Assembly: GCA_029448655.1 (NCBI GenBank)
Contig: JACCLO010000007.1
Span: 1,860,001-1,924,000, forward strand
DNA from: Wolfiporia cocos
Lineage: Eukaryota; Basidiomycota; Agaricomycetes; Polyporales; Phaeolaceae
Length of the DNA: 64,000 bases
Reading direction: 5' to 3'
A program made the position numbers and the translations under genes. This document shows positions 10,434 to 22,501 of this stretch, in pieces; the stretch's first letter is position 1, and each line of letters opens with the position of its first letter. Below the pieces are notes generated by a model. That model saw only the letters and a list, made by a program, of their open reading frames with translations, did not search any database and was not told where the DNA came from.

Positions 10434-11623
10434 GAGGGACTTCAGTCAATTATCTTAATCTGCCAACTGCCCTTCACTTAAGAAATCGCAGTTGCGAGCT
10501 AGGTTTGCATGCAGATTAATCTGCTAGCTGCGGCAGATTAATCTACTGTGACAATAAAATGGTACATCTGGGATTCGAACCAAGGACCTTAGCACAGATG
10601 AGAATAAGAGCATCGCAGCATAATTAGTCAACTGAGCCATAGTGACAACAGTTACTGGTGACCAATCTGTCACAGATTTCTCCCTATTTTTACCTATTTT
10701 TCCCGTTTTTCTACGACTAGTATTCACCACCATAGCATTATCCTGTAACACACGTACAACTTGATGGTCACGTGACACAGTGCTAACCCGACTGGAACCT
10801 TCTAGCAGGTTCCATACCAACCACAATCACATGCCGATGTATCAGCCCAGTGACTCGCTGATTCATCCATAGTCATACACGTTTAGTCACGTCAGTAGAT
10901 CACATGCAGCCTTACTCATCCTAGAGTACCATAGGTCCTAGTAGTATTAGGGGTCTGGCGACACATGTATATATACTGGAACAGTCTGAGTGTAACACTT
11001 CAGTTCTGTTCTCCTCGACAATTGAGTACTTCAGCCTAACAAGCTACCTCTGTGCTCATAAACTATCACTCTTACCTTTCGATAACTCAACCCCACATGA
11101 AACCGAGTCATCAGTGAGTATTAGTCTTGGGTTTGTGTCACAATCAAAATATATATAACACAGATTTTACACACAATTTCCGCAAATCATCAAGGCAACT
11201 AACTGCAACAAGCATAGAAAATCAATGATAGTGGTAGCTTGTTTTACCATGCCTGACCTGGAGCAATTCACAATGGGAAAATTGAATACACTGGAATCAC
11301 AAGTCTTTAGAGGCAGATTCATTTGTATTTGTGTTATGGAAGATGTTTAACTGTGAAAATGAAGTTTACAAAATACTCTATATATTTCTTAAAAGTGCAA
11401 AGATACTAGTTGCACTGTAGCTCAGTTAGCTAATGTATGCTGCGATGCTCTTATTCTCATCCATGCTAAGATCCTTAGTTCGAATCCTGGATGTACCATT
11501 TTATTGTCACAGTAGATTAATCTGCCGCAGCTAGCAGATTATTCTGCATGCAAACCTAGCTCCCAACTGCGATTTCTTAAGCGAAGGGCAGTTGGCAGAT
11601 TAAAATAGTTGACTGAAACTCTA
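10434..11623. mobile_element. hAT-1 copy B, core inverted relative to copy A, split by an LTR
   Basis: Termini GAGGGACTTCAGTC and GACTGAAACTCTA. The left arm tRNA-like module is at about 10557–10645 (minus) and the right one at about 11410–11500 (plus). The core between the arms is in the opposite orientation to copy A, as expected after recombination between the inverted arms or an insertion in reverse. Net length is about 712 bp. A frameshift removes the 60-codon ORF seen in the core of copies A and C. Confidence 0.75.
10668..11140 (+). repeat. solo LTR in hAT-1 copy B, TSD CAATC
   Basis: 473 bp, TGTCACAG...TTGTGTCA, with perfect duplications CAATC at 10663–10667 and 11141–11145. TATA box near 10968. 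The 5' part resembles the LTR of the dUTPase gypsy (ATTTTTACCTATTTTTCCCG). Confidence 0.9.
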
Positions 11624-11818
11624 CAGAGTAGACTGAGGGCACATGCACCCAAAGCCTGAGATTGATTGGACTGAGGTTGTAAGACCTCAGCCAAGGGTTT
11701 ATATACATGACGGACCAGCACTACTGTAGGTTCTTGCCCTAAAGGCCTGGTCTGTGCACTTTAACTACACATCATGATATGGTAAGTGGTCTAGACATAC
11801 CGGGCCGGTGTTACGGGT

Positions 11819-13213
11819 TGAATACCCGTTCGTATATTCGAGTCGCGAATATAGATCGTTCTTCTGCACGTAGGCATGTAGCCGTATGCAAGGCAAATAC
11901 TCGTTAGATGCCTTCAAGTCCTAGGTGAATTCCCTAAGAGATCGTATAATATCCAATACGCGTTAGAGGATATAATCTGTTCAAGTGCGAGTCTGTTTAG
12001 AATATAAGACTCACCTAAGTCCGAGAAGTCAGTGTGCACTTCGAGGACTTAGTCGTTCGGATGCTCGAGTGAGAAATACTGAGCGTAGTTTCCTACGTTT
12101 GAGAACGAGTATAAGACTTCTTGTTTGTACAACAAGGTCGAGCTGAAGAGCTTCGACAGTAAGTACATGGGTTTATATACTACGTTAGGTTTTCGAGGTC
12201 GAGTTGGTCCCAGATGTCACTGCTACTATCTACACTATAGTACCAAACGTTTGATAAGTATGTAGTGATATATCCGAAACGATAGATAGAGATGTGTCAC
12301 AAGAAAGTGACTACGTAAGTACACCTTTCGTTTCATGGCTAAACCCATAGAATATAGGTCCTAAGGAACCTCCTTAAAGCCCTTAAGGCTAGTAGCCACC
12401 CGCGCGTCCCTTACCGGACGCGTAGGGCCTTAGATACACGGTCATAGGTAGACACGTGATCATAACGCATAGGCAGGTGACCGTGTAGCGGCACCTGATC
12501 TATAATGACTAGTGCCCAGCCTTACAGCAGTGCCAGGGGGCTTATGAGTTCACAGGGTCCCAGAACCTGGGCCCTGGATATTTAGTATACCCTGCTAGGC
12601 CCTTATGGCTTAGCAGCTTTGGTTGCTATGGGCCAGGCTTGATGCCAGGCCCTTCCCCAGTTGTCGCCCCAGTCCCCCTTAGGCCTGTAGGGCGCACTGA
12701 CCATGTATTTAGGGTAGGTAGTTACTGGTAGCTACCCCTGACCCTCATGTATAAATACTTAGGCTGGTGGACGCTAGGTCCCCAGCTTTATTCATAATCA
12801 TCTAGGGCTGAATAAGCCCCTTGCCAGTACTCCTGCGTGATAACCCCCTACTGCTTACCTGGTTACCCCTAGTAAGGCGGCCTCTGCTACAACGACGTAG
12901 TATGCCCTTGTAGTTCTATCCTTGGTCGACTAGACCAAGGATACAGTTTAGGGTTCCCTCACCCTGTGAGTTGTCTTGTGACAAGATGATGATGGTGGTT
13001 GAACACCATCTATCAGCTAATAAATGATGAAAGATGAAACGGTGGCAGAGTTGGATCTGCCAGAGATGAAACACGTTCTGTATGCTAATACAACTGGGGA
13101 TGCGCCCAGTCAAGTCACGAGTAGCCAGGGGGTCAGTTACACGACAAGTCCCTGTATCGTATTCGCCCGGTGGTGACTTCCGTCAATATTCAAAATCTGG
13201 AATAACCGTAACA
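11819..13213 (-). repeat. solo LTR, family L2, TSD GCCGG
   Basis: Minus-strand L2 (TGTTACGGG at left, CCGTAACA at right) with perfect duplications GCCGG at 11814–11818 and 13214–13218. Net length is about 701 bp without the nested LTR. It aligns along its length with 5562–6761. Confidence 0.9.
12295..12983 (+). repeat. solo LTR nested in L2, TSD AGATG
   Basis: 689 bp, TGTCACAAG...CTTGTGACA, flanked by AGATG at 12290–12294 and 12984–12988. TATA-like TGTATAAATAC near 12748. It has no close relative elsewhere in the window. Confidence 0.85.
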
Positions 13214-13393
13214 GCCGGGGTAATCTAAACACTAAGGGACTATCTAATCCAGGGGTCACGTGACTGGGAGGCTATTGGGTCAGTAACAGAGTGGTTAACA
13301 TGCCTAAGGGGGAGTGTAAAGCCCTGTGTTCGAGCCTGGGTAGAGGGCAGCTATGAAAAGTCAGGGACGTCACAGAAAATCTGTGACAATGTG

Positions 13394-13680
13394 ATGAAAG
13401 TCAATGATTTTCATTGACTAGTAGTCAACTCTGTTTGCTTGGCAGTTTACTGTTGCACTCATTGAGGCTTTGGGTTTGATCTGTCCTATGACAACATCAT
13501 CCCTTACAATAGCATATCAATCCACTTTGATCCATAGATAATCCACACACAAGCATAGCTGTCACAGAACAGCACTAGTGAAGGGAAATTCATATCTAGA
13601 CATTTCAGCTGACATCCTTTCTGATATGATGGCACATATCCCGACAGAATTGAAAATGAAGTTTAAACACGACTAGCACC
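13394..13680. other. host-like sequence without recognised gene
   Basis: Unique AT-rich sequence between the 10276–13388 solo LTR and the MFS remnant. No ORF or repeat is supported. Confidence 0.4.
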
Positions 13681-15558
13681 TCTCCTAGCTGAATAGATCG
13701 ATCGCGAAACAAAGGTGAGAATGGATCCAAAGATGATCGTAATCTATGGCACAATGTTATAAGCGGTCGCGGATATATGGGTAAAGAATTGTGAACTGAC
13801 AGCACTGAACAGCGTAGGCTTGTACCAGGTCGGAGCGACAATGGGACCAAGTAGAGCCCCGTTGATAGGTGTTCCAGTCAAAAGCGCAATCGATGCTATA
13901 CAATACGACAAGCCAAGGCGGATACTACATGAAAGAGGCAATAAGCACAAGGACACCTGCAGAGGCACGTGTGAAACGCACCCAACCTCATCGACACTTT
14001 TTGCCAGCCCTGCAACAGCAGGCACAGTGAGGGATAGGACTATTTCAGACCAATACACGTCAGCTCAATACGTCAGCAACAATGTGAAGACGTACATCCT
14101 CCGCTGAAGAAGCCGTATAGGATTGCGAAGACTATAACAGCACCGGTGTTCAAAACACCGAACATTGCAAAAACGAGCACGCCCATAGCGAATATAACGA
14201 AACACAACATATTAAAGAAGCCAAGGTCGGCCGCGATGATAGTCAGCATCAACCGACCTGGTATCGAGCTTGCATTCATGATAGCGAGCTTCGCGGCTCG
14301 GTTAACCAAGCAGCGTGTGATAATTTAGAGACAGCTCACAGAGTAAAACGCAAGCGTTCTTGACATTCCATGCAGGTTTATCCAGAGCTGCAGGTAGAAG
14401 TCTGATGCAAGATCTAACCACGATTGAGATCAAAATATATAATAATCGCTTACATGGATAGTAAAAACTCCAAAGGACCAGAAAATAGCTAGGATTGATT
14501 AGCGTAGCCGTGAACGTCAACATAGCGTCTACTCACCCGGCCGCGAGCCATATATATGGTGCGTCTGTGACAATGGCTTTGATGGAGGGCATGGGTTTGG
14601 ACTGACGTTCTGATGCACGTGGAAGCTGGCTCGTCATGATACAACATGCAACCGCCAACAGACCAAGTGTTAAGAACGCAGTAGCTCGCACACCCCATGC
14701 AAAGCCGAGGGAGCCGTTAATTAGCTGGTTCAGCATAATAGGATAGATGATCCCTCCAAAACCGGAACCTAAGGTCATTATGAGATTAATCTGGCCCTCG
14801 TGATCACGGACATGAACGCATTCTTGGCTAGAAATATGACCCATACCCGTCGCGACGATCCCCATGGCCATTGCGCGGCGTTTCTTCCAGTGATGTGCCT
14901 GTACCGATTGCGCAGGCACCAATAACAGGCCACTTCCGAGGCCCATACCGATACCTTGAGAGAGAACTAGTTGATAGTATTGGTGTGGATCTGTCAACGA
15001 GAGCATGAAGAAGCTAAGCCGTTCTCATTATCAATATATATTCAACAACGATGATCACAAGACTTACGAGAATGAGAACAGAATACAACCAATGAGTGTA
15101 GTGATGCGGAAGTATCCCATGTCGAGCAGTTTGCCACTGGGGAGTCCCAAGAAAAACGCGAAGAATATCTAACACCGACATGAGGGATATACGGGCTTGT
15201 CGTGCTTTTTACATACCTGCAATGAGCCAATCCAGCTAATGCTCGACGATGTGGATGAGCCGTGCAGCGCATAATAGTCTTGAAAAACACCGAAGGAGTT
15301 GGAGTAGCCGAATATGCAAAACATGACCATCCATCTACGAGGTTACAAAGAAACTGTTAGTATGGCGTCGTCGCATGCCCCAGAGACATACCCTCCTACA
15401 ATGGATAGCCAGGCCCATATTCCGCCATCCAAAACAACAGCTTCAGTATTGAGGTTCACAGGTACCTCTGGGAGTTTGTGCGTAGCGTCCTGTGCGACTT
15501 CTATCGTCTTGAGGTCCACTGCTTCGGGGGCAGACATGGTGGGGGTTGGTGGCAGCAA
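13681..15558 (-). pseudogene. MFS transporter (monocarboxylate permease-like), decayed
   Basis: Minus-strand exons read, in order: an N-terminus with DGGIWAWLSIVGGYVS (about 15390–15537), IFFAFFLGLPSGKLLDMGYFRITTL (about 15100–15170), SQGIGMGLGSGLLLVPAQ and FGGIIYPIMLNQLI (14533–15000), NASSIPGRLMLTIIAADLG and ILYGFFSGG (about 14110–14290), and GTPINGALLGPI (about 13860). These are hallmarks of fungal MFS proteins of the monocarboxylate type, with about 12 membrane helices. GT–AG introns separate the blocks. Two lesions mark it as a pseudogene: a frameshift just after exon 1 (TAG then TGG ATG GTC near 15325) and an in-frame TAG near 13744. The start is ATG 15537 or 15558. No nearby gene suggests a substrate. 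Confidence 0.7.
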
Positions 15559-15559
15559 G

Positions 15560-17817
15560 CACGGATGAACTGCAGGAGAGTTAGCTGAAGTGTCAGGCTA
15601 CCACGCTGGACTCTGAGCTCCCCGTCCTCAAGGCTTCATGTACATGTTTGGCTTCGATATCTGGAACAAATACGTGGACAGATGGGCAGCGCTCACGTTG
15701 ACATCGGCTGTGAGACACAAATTGACGGCGCGACTAGTCTCGTACCCAGACGTGAGATCCTGCATCCGCTGGCGGGTGCGGGATCTGGGTACCACGCATG
15801 GCGCCACGATGCCGTTAACCCTATGCGCAGAGTGGCGCTGATTGTGACGGCTCAAGAAGTAGGGTCTTTTACCACACGCTAATGTCCACTGATTTGGTAC
15901 AGCTCGGCTACCATATGCGAAGTTTGAATAACGTTCTGATCACAGAATTCCGACATGGCTGCCATTCATCGATCATCAGTGGAACCACTTCACGTTCGTA
16001 CGCACCTAAACAACTGACACCAGGTCTGAATTCCGTAGTGTAATCGGCAGTTTGGAAATACATGCGCCCAATGCGGAGATTGTATCAAGCAACCTGAGTT
16101 TATTTGATATGGAGGATGGAGACGTCAAGCGCAAGGACAAATAACAAGCTTAAGGGAGCGCCAGACCTTCAAGAGCAGTAACAGCGCTTTCCGTGATATC
16201 GTCCAATCATTTGTTGGTCCGAACAGGCCATGCTTGCTCTCACGTCAGGCAAATGGCTGACTCGGACCTGGCATATTTAACATCGGAGCATATTGCATCA
16301 GATCTTAGACGACACCTGGCGCACCTTCCATTCGATCATTAGAAACCATGATTATTATGTAATTATCCCTTATCACAAGTTGGCCAGCGCTCAGCTGGGA
16401 TGAGCCACCGCATCTCAGGTGGCCCATGTTGCACGTCCCAAACTGGCTGAGAGGTCTGTCAGCACACCTATTTTCGGTTCGATCTTGATGACTATCTTCG
16501 CTGCGCTCTCGAACACTCTGCTAATCACAAGTTGGTGCACTTATGCTGCTATCATTGATTGGGCGTAGACCATATAGACTCAACGTCTGCACCTACAAGA
16601 GACAAGAAACTTAGATTCTATAGATCTCTTCAGACGAAAATCGCGGCTCTCGCTCACACTGCCATACCACGGTCCATGCTTTCCAACCATGTTAGGAGGG
16701 CTTGTCTCCTGTGTTGACCCAGTCCGTCATGCCCTGTATCATGATTCTGCGGAACGGCTGCAATATTTACGCGCATCATATACGCGCATCATACATCACA
16801 TTAGGCCTCGAGGCCGGTCATCACTAACATGCGTCACCCAGGGATAAAGTTCACAGTTCATAGCATCTACGAGACTGGGAGCGAGAGATAATATCTCACG
16901 CAAGGACGAGGGATGACAGCCGTCGTCTGTGCAAGAACGAGTTTTACGGAGCGAGCGGAAGAGGTAAAACGGATGAAAAGGACGAGGGCGACGTGACTGT
17001 ACCTCATCGCGTGAGGAATGAGCCTTAACGTGGGAGTGGTCCAACAGTATTGAAACCTCGTACACTGGTCTCGTTACAGACGCAACACGATTTGACATTG
17101 GCATTTTCTTACCTAGTGAACTCCGACGGATGATTGGGCAGCTACATCTTAACAAATTCTCTTCTATTGCGTGCCTGCTGTGAGTTAATAAATGAATGTT
17201 GCCTGCGTTCTGTGGCATACGTTTACCCAAAACAAGATACTATGGCACGGACACGAAGATTTCTGCAAACAGCTTATCACACATTCTAGGCATCACAAGC
17301 GCCATGGTCGGACGCTCCGTGTCACAATTGTGCTTGAGCTACAGGAGGAAGCGTCCCCGAATGTGTTTTGGTAGTGTGTACGGCAGAGAGGAGCAGACGA
17401 GATGTGGTCCTGTCATAGAACTAATTCCTACTTGTGAGGAAGGTATCCAGACTGTGCTGCAGTGATTATACGTACTTCACACCGGGATGTCATCATCTTG
17501 CCACTGATACCAACCGAAGTACCGACAATCCTGAGGGGAGTCCCTCTAGAACGAAACGGTCAGTACTGCTTGCACTGATACTTGGTCTCATCACATATAC
17601 TTACAACGGAGCCGCGCTATAAAATTCGAGGTGCATGTTGCTCGAAACACCTTCTGCGTTGAACCCGGTCAGAAGGCCGATAATCAACATTGGGCCGAAG
17701 GTAGCACTTCAAAATGGAGGTTATATCCTGGCAACACCGCAGTCCGTATCATGCTGGTAACTCACGCCTCCGTGATCATAGCGGAACATGGTCCAGCTAG
17801 CGAATGGTGAATGTTGA
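15560..17817. other. unassigned, possible remains of one or more spliced genes
   Basis: Codon-like stretches with plausible splice sites occur on the minus strand (for example 17600–17740, FGPMLIIGLLTGFN-like, hydrophobic and followed by GTAAGT), but I could not join them into a model. The sequence lacks the repeats seen elsewhere, so it is probably host DNA. Confidence 0.3.
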
Positions 17818-18192
17818 TCATATCTTTGCCCGGACCATAGCTTTAGTCGGGCACATACTGATGGCGGAACAAGTACCTTCGTCGACTGTGACATCGTATG
17901 TAATTTGCACTTCAAGAGGAATAGACCGAAGGCTATCTTCGGTCTCATCCCCAGATATAAGTTGAGGCTCTCCGCCCATCGTTCTCTTATAGACGTGAGC
18001 CTCCGTTAGTTTGAGTTTCTTGAGTATGGGATATCCGTGAACGGGCTTTCGAGAATAGCGCCCAAATGCGTGTGCCATGAGATTCAGAATCAACTGCTTT
18101 CTCTCCAGCGTGAGGTTGCTCTTCAACGATGTAGGATCATCATTCGGAGAAAGGGCGCGAGGCAGCTTGCGTACGTCGTCGATGAAGGACAT
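17818..18192 (-). CDS. hypothetical protein, 124 aa
   Basis: Starts at ATG 18192 (MSFIDDVRKLPRAL) rather than the ATG at 18339, because the upstream extension runs through the palindromic TTCAACGTTGAACG repeat. Length 124 aa, soluble and charged, with no motif I recognise. It stops at 17818 but a splice within the ORF is possible. Moderate to low support. Confidence 0.3.
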   Translation of the reverse strand: MSFIDDVRKLPRALSPNDDPTSLKSNLTLERKQLILNLMAHAFGRYSRKPVHGYPILKKLKLTEAHVYKRTMGGEPQLISGDETEDSLRSIPLEVQITYDVTVDEGTCSAISMCPTKAMVRAKI

Positions 18193-18252
18193 GATCGAAG
18201 GAGCTGCTATCGGATTAGCGCTCGATGCAGCTGATCGAAGTCGGGGTTGATT

Positions 18253-19655
18253 CAACGTTGAACGTTCAACGTTGAACGTTGAACCCCAGTGAAAGTACCA
18301 CATATCCACGAGATATCGATATATACTAGAGTGTACCAAAATATATCATTGAGATATCCATATATACTAGAATATATCAAAAGCTATTTGCCAAGAGTCT
18401 GGGTGGTATGATTACCGATGCCAAGACTTTCGTCCTACCCATACATACTCATTGATATATCCTCGTCAATAAAAGTCGCATATGAGTTTATTTTGAGCTG
18501 ACGTCAAGTTGAGTTCGTCACTGACTGAGTCTGTTGTCCTGTCTCGAGCTTGTCATGTCGTCTGTCAATTTTCCTCATTTCTACCTCATACCTTCACCAT
18601 CACTCAAAGTCTTCATGGTTCTGGTAGGGTGATCATAGAGGAGATCAGTCGCTTCATCACGAAATTGAAAAGCTTCGAACAAGTACATGCACATACAATA
18701 CTTACCTCCACCAACCTCCGCGCTGTAGGTACAAATGGCAGAGGTGTGTATATCCCCCCTTCTTGCCTAAGTACCTTATCTACCCCTCACACACAAACTA
18801 TGGCTGCACCAACAGCGCTAAGCACATTTTAAGTGGTACGAGCATGCCGCTGAAGTATGTGAGTACAAAAGTCTGCTCTGATTCAGCCGCAGGGAGTGAA
18901 AGCAATTCAATTGCTTAAGTACGCGGATACAAATGTTTGCTACACTACGTAAGTACTCCAGTCTATGCTACAGAAACTAACCAGCTTACCTAAACCTCAA
19001 CCGCAGGAAGCAAAAGCGATTGAGATGGAGGTGCGTACATCTCGTCTTACATTTACATGCTAAAGTTCAGTGGATAACAGTGAAAATATTTCAGCACATA
19101 CCAACTCCTGCCATTGGGCACGGCGACCTGGCAGCAACTGGTGCCATTGGCCTCAACCTCCCGCAGATCGTCCGCTGCTCGATGTACCCCGGCCACCACC
19201 TTTCAACAGCACCACCAATTGTGCAAGGTACTGCCTCACTCACCGATATCAGCAGCACAGCACATGCTATTTCACCAGGAGCTTGGTATTCTCTGTTGAG
19301 TTTTGGGTACATGCAAATGGCGGGTGAGGGTGGATTTGAGTATTTCCTGGTACAGTGCAAAGCCTGCACCGATACGTTTTAGTAGCTTCTGATATATATT
19401 GATACATTCTGATTCGTTCATGATGCAAAGGCCACTACATATAAGATATCTTTGGGTATATGCTCTATATACTGAATGATACCCAGGATAGGTTCTAGTA
19501 TTTTATGTTAGCGTCTGCTATGTATTTGGGCGCCTACTGACATATCAAAAGCTAGTGAAAAGTCGGAATTCCGATCTAAACCTATCCGATATATTTCGAT
19601 AGCTTCTGATAGGGTGATTCTTTCACTGGGGTTGAACGTTGAACGTTGACGTTGC
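18253..19655. repeat. segment bounded by inverted repeats containing AACGTTGAACG palindromes
   Basis: Left: TTCAACGTTGAACG repeats followed by CCCCAGTGAAAG (about 18253–18295). Right: CTTTCACTGGGG followed by TTGAACGTTGAACG (about 19618–19650). The two ends are inverted copies, with similar ATATC-rich sequence just inside. The 1.3 kb between carries no recognised gene (plus-strand ORFs at 18509 and 19020 lack motifs). It could be a TIR element of unknown class. Confidence 0.4.
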
Positions 19656-19818
19656 GATATGGGATGCTCCTCGAGTAGCAAGCTATAGAATATACAAAAA
19701 CGTTTGATCCCATCCTGTCCTTCGCGATCAATAAACCACATAGATTGGATAAGCCCTATTGCGGCATCGTGACCTGACAGTGTCAGCGTCATCCAGTTGA
19801 GCCAAAAACTCACATTCG

Positions 19819-20427
19819 TAGAGTTTCAGTCACTTAAATTGGGTTTACCAACTGCCTTTCGTTAGCGCTTCGCAGTTGCCAATGTGCTCCGCTAGCGCTA
19901 GTGATGTGCCAGGCCCGGCCCGGCCCAAAAGCCCCGACTTTGGTCTGGCTTTGGACGGCCCACGGCTTTCCAAAACCTCAGGCCGGGCCCTCACTCTCAC
20001 TGACGGCTCACGGCTTGGCCCGGCCTGGGCCGGGGCCGGGCCGGGGCCTACCACTGCTAGATTAGTCATCACTATAGCTTCGAAACCTTGAACTACACCA
20101 TTGTCAACTGTTCCTTGATGAAAAAGAACATTGAGGCCTACAATTTATAGTAGGATGAAGTGTCAAAATAACCTTCCACCAGCGCGGCGTTCAGTAGCGC
20201 ACCTGCCATATGGGGTATCATATAGGCACCCAATGGTGCACGGCAGGCTTCAAAGTTAAGGATTTGACTTAGGGGCTTTTTATGTGGGTTGAAATAAACA
20301 ACACAGAGGTACTAACAAGCCAATTTTCTCCAACTAGCTAACGACTAGTGACAGACTCTAAACCCTTACCTTATCTAAGCACCTACCTATCAATCACGTG
20401 CATGACACACGCTACAACCTAAGACAC
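19819..20427. mobile_element. fragments of hAT-like elements: diverged hAT-1 end and GC-rich MITE
   Basis: 19819–19898 begins TAGAGTTTCAGTC and matches the outer arm of hAT-1 (CCAACTGCC..GCAGTTGC) with changes. At 19899 a GC-rich element begins, TAGTGATGTGCCAGGCCCGG, identical in its first 20 bp to the complete copy at 32505. Its body matches that copy as far as about 20300, but no right terminus is present before hAT-2 copy A. Confidence 0.6.
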
Positions 20428-21825
20428 GAGGGACTTCAGTGCCGGAGATGCATCTTTAGAGACACCACAGATGCATCTGGTAGAGTTTCAGTCAATTATC
20501 TTAATCTGCCAACTGCCCTTTGCTTAAGAAATCGCAGTTGCGAGCTAGGTTTGCATGCAGATTAATCTGCTAACTGCGGCAGATTAATCTACTGTGACAA
20601 TAAAATGGCACATCCCGGATTCGAACCAAGGACCTTAGCACAGATGAGAATAACAGCATCGCAGCGTAATTAGCCAACTGAGCTACAGTGCAACTGATGT
20701 TGCCCCCATTTTAAGCAATATATAGAGTATTTTGTAAACTTCATTTTCGCAGTTTAACATCTTCCATAACACAAATACAAATGAATCTGCCTCTAAAGAC
20801 CTGTGATTCCAGTGTATTCAGCTTTACCATGGTGAGTTGCTCAAGGTCAAGCATGGTAAATCAAGCTACCACTATCATTGATTTCTGTATGCTTGTTGGA
20901 GCAGTTGGTTGCCTTGATGATTTGCGAAAATTGTGTGTAAAATTTGCGTTATATATATTTTAATTGGTCAGTGGTACCTGTTGCCACAATGGCTCAGTCG
21001 GCTAATTACGCTGCGATGCTGTTATTCTCATCTGCGCTAAGGTCCTTGGTTCGAATCCGGGATGTACCATTTTATTGTCACAGTAGATTAATCTGCCGCA
21101 GTTAGCAGATTAATCTGTGTGCAAACCTAGCTCGCAACTGCGATTTCTTAAGCGAAGGGCAGTTGGCAGATTAAGATAATTGACTGAAGTCCCTCGCATC
21201 TGAGGCTCTCTAAGCAATCTTAACGCCCAAGCGCGCTGCATAGATGCATCTGAATAAAATAAGATGCATCTGCGCAAGAAATACCTGTGCAGGGTTCGAA
21301 CACTTGACCTGGGATTAGTGAAGTCGCAACCTGTACCACTTCGCCAAATGGTCTTGGTATCCGGTCACATACTTGTCAATATGATCCATTTAATGTCCTT
21401 TCATCGCCATAGCTGTTAATTGTCAAGTCACACCGCAATGTTCCCATATTGCCCTGTAGGTAATCTATGACAGCATCCTTACCTCATTGCAGATACATAT
21501 GGGTTATGGGATACATTAATAAAGAAATGCATTCTGAGTTCAAGGAACACTTGAGCTTACTGACATATGAGCAGAATGTTAAATTTTTTACAACCATTAT
21601 TATATCAACTACTGAATATATATTTGCACAAGACCTTCCTTTCACTAACCACTTTAGCTGAGTGGTTTCAGCTGCTGTTTCGCTGAGGTCTCATGGTTCC
21701 TGGTTCAATTCCCAGCTTGCAATGCTTTATTTTGGTACTAACAGGCGCCTAATTTCGATGACTTAGAGTGCCCCAGATGCATCTGCGGTGTCTCTAAAGA
21801 TGCATCTGTGGCACTGAAACTCTAC
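20428..21825. mobile_element. hAT-2 copy A, containing hAT-1 copy C
   Basis: Termini GAGGGACTTCAGTGCC and GGCACTGAAACTCTA; flanking 8-mers TAAGACAC / CAAGACAC match at 7 of 8 positions, typical of hAT insertions. Inner termini carry GATGCATCT repeats. Two tRNA-like modules face outward: minus at about 21287–21365 and plus at about 21655–21725 (TAGCTGAGTGG A-box, GGTTCAATTCC B-box). Net length about 675 bp without hAT-1. Confidence 0.8.
20481..21195. mobile_element. hAT-1 copy C inside hAT-2, TSD GCATCTG(G/A)
   Basis: 715 bp, TAGAGTTTCAGTC...GACTGAAGTCCCTC. The flanking 8-mers GCATCTGG (20473–20480) and GCATCTGA (21196–21203) match at 7 of 8 positions. The uninterrupted hAT-2 copy B confirms that the site is a simple insertion. 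This is the best evidence for an 8-bp target duplication. Both arms hold intact tRNA-like A and B boxes. Confidence 0.85.
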
Positions 21826-21833
21826 AAGACACA

Positions 21834-22501
21834 CACCTGGGGGAAGGTAGCTTGCACAAAGGCGCCTTCCTGGTCCAGGGCATCTAAGGCTGAAGAGGCC
21901 AAGACAAGTCTGAGGTTTGCTCAAAACTGTCGGCCAATTATATAGACTCTACTACTGTTTGTACATATTATGCCGAGCGGCTGGTAAGGGTGCTGGCACA
22001 AGCTAATTGGTCTAGCTATGGGGCCAGTGTGGTATCGGAGCATGGGAGCATCTGTGATGTATGTCCATGGTGACGTAGCAGGTACAGCCCAGATCAGAAT
22101 GTGTTACCAATCTGTCGGGCACGATCGGTGGTTCTTGTCAATTGGGGGTTCACCAGTAATGGCACTTTGTAAAGTCTGTCGATCAGGGTTCCTAGCCTGG
22201 TCGGGGCCGATGCCAGTAATGGCAGGGTTAGCAGTCCATGATTGGTGACGTAGCTAGTGATCGAGGACTGGTCGGTAATGGCCTTGAGTGACACAGGGTG
22301 ACCGAGCATGATCGGCTGCAATTGGTGACGTCGTGCCCTGTGACTGGTAGGGTTCTCAGTCATATAGGGGCTGCCCATGGTCAGTGTTCCTCATGGACTG
22401 GGGCACAGTGGAGTTTAAGGCCATCTGTAGGCCATAGTTCGTAGTATACATAGTCTGTGCCAGTAATGGCATGTAGTCCATGACCTGTAATGATCGTGTA
22501 G
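21834..22501. repeat. diverged L5-like LTR debris
   Basis: Contains the recurring AGTAATGGC motif and a TATA-like AATTATATAGAC on the minus strand, resembling the L5 LTR (40048–41141) at low similarity. It continues at 23122 after the inserted LTR. Borders cannot be placed. Confidence 0.4.

Larger units (their letters stand above)
10276..13388 (-). repeat. solo LTR, TSD ATGTG, carrying two further insertions
   Basis: TGACACAG...CTGTGACA, flanked by perfect duplications ATGTG at 10271–10275 and 13389–13393. The host LTR is only about 515 bp: hAT-1 copy B (10434–11623) and an L2 LTR (11819–13213) account for the rest. The minus-strand TATA lies near 11700. Confidence 0.9.
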
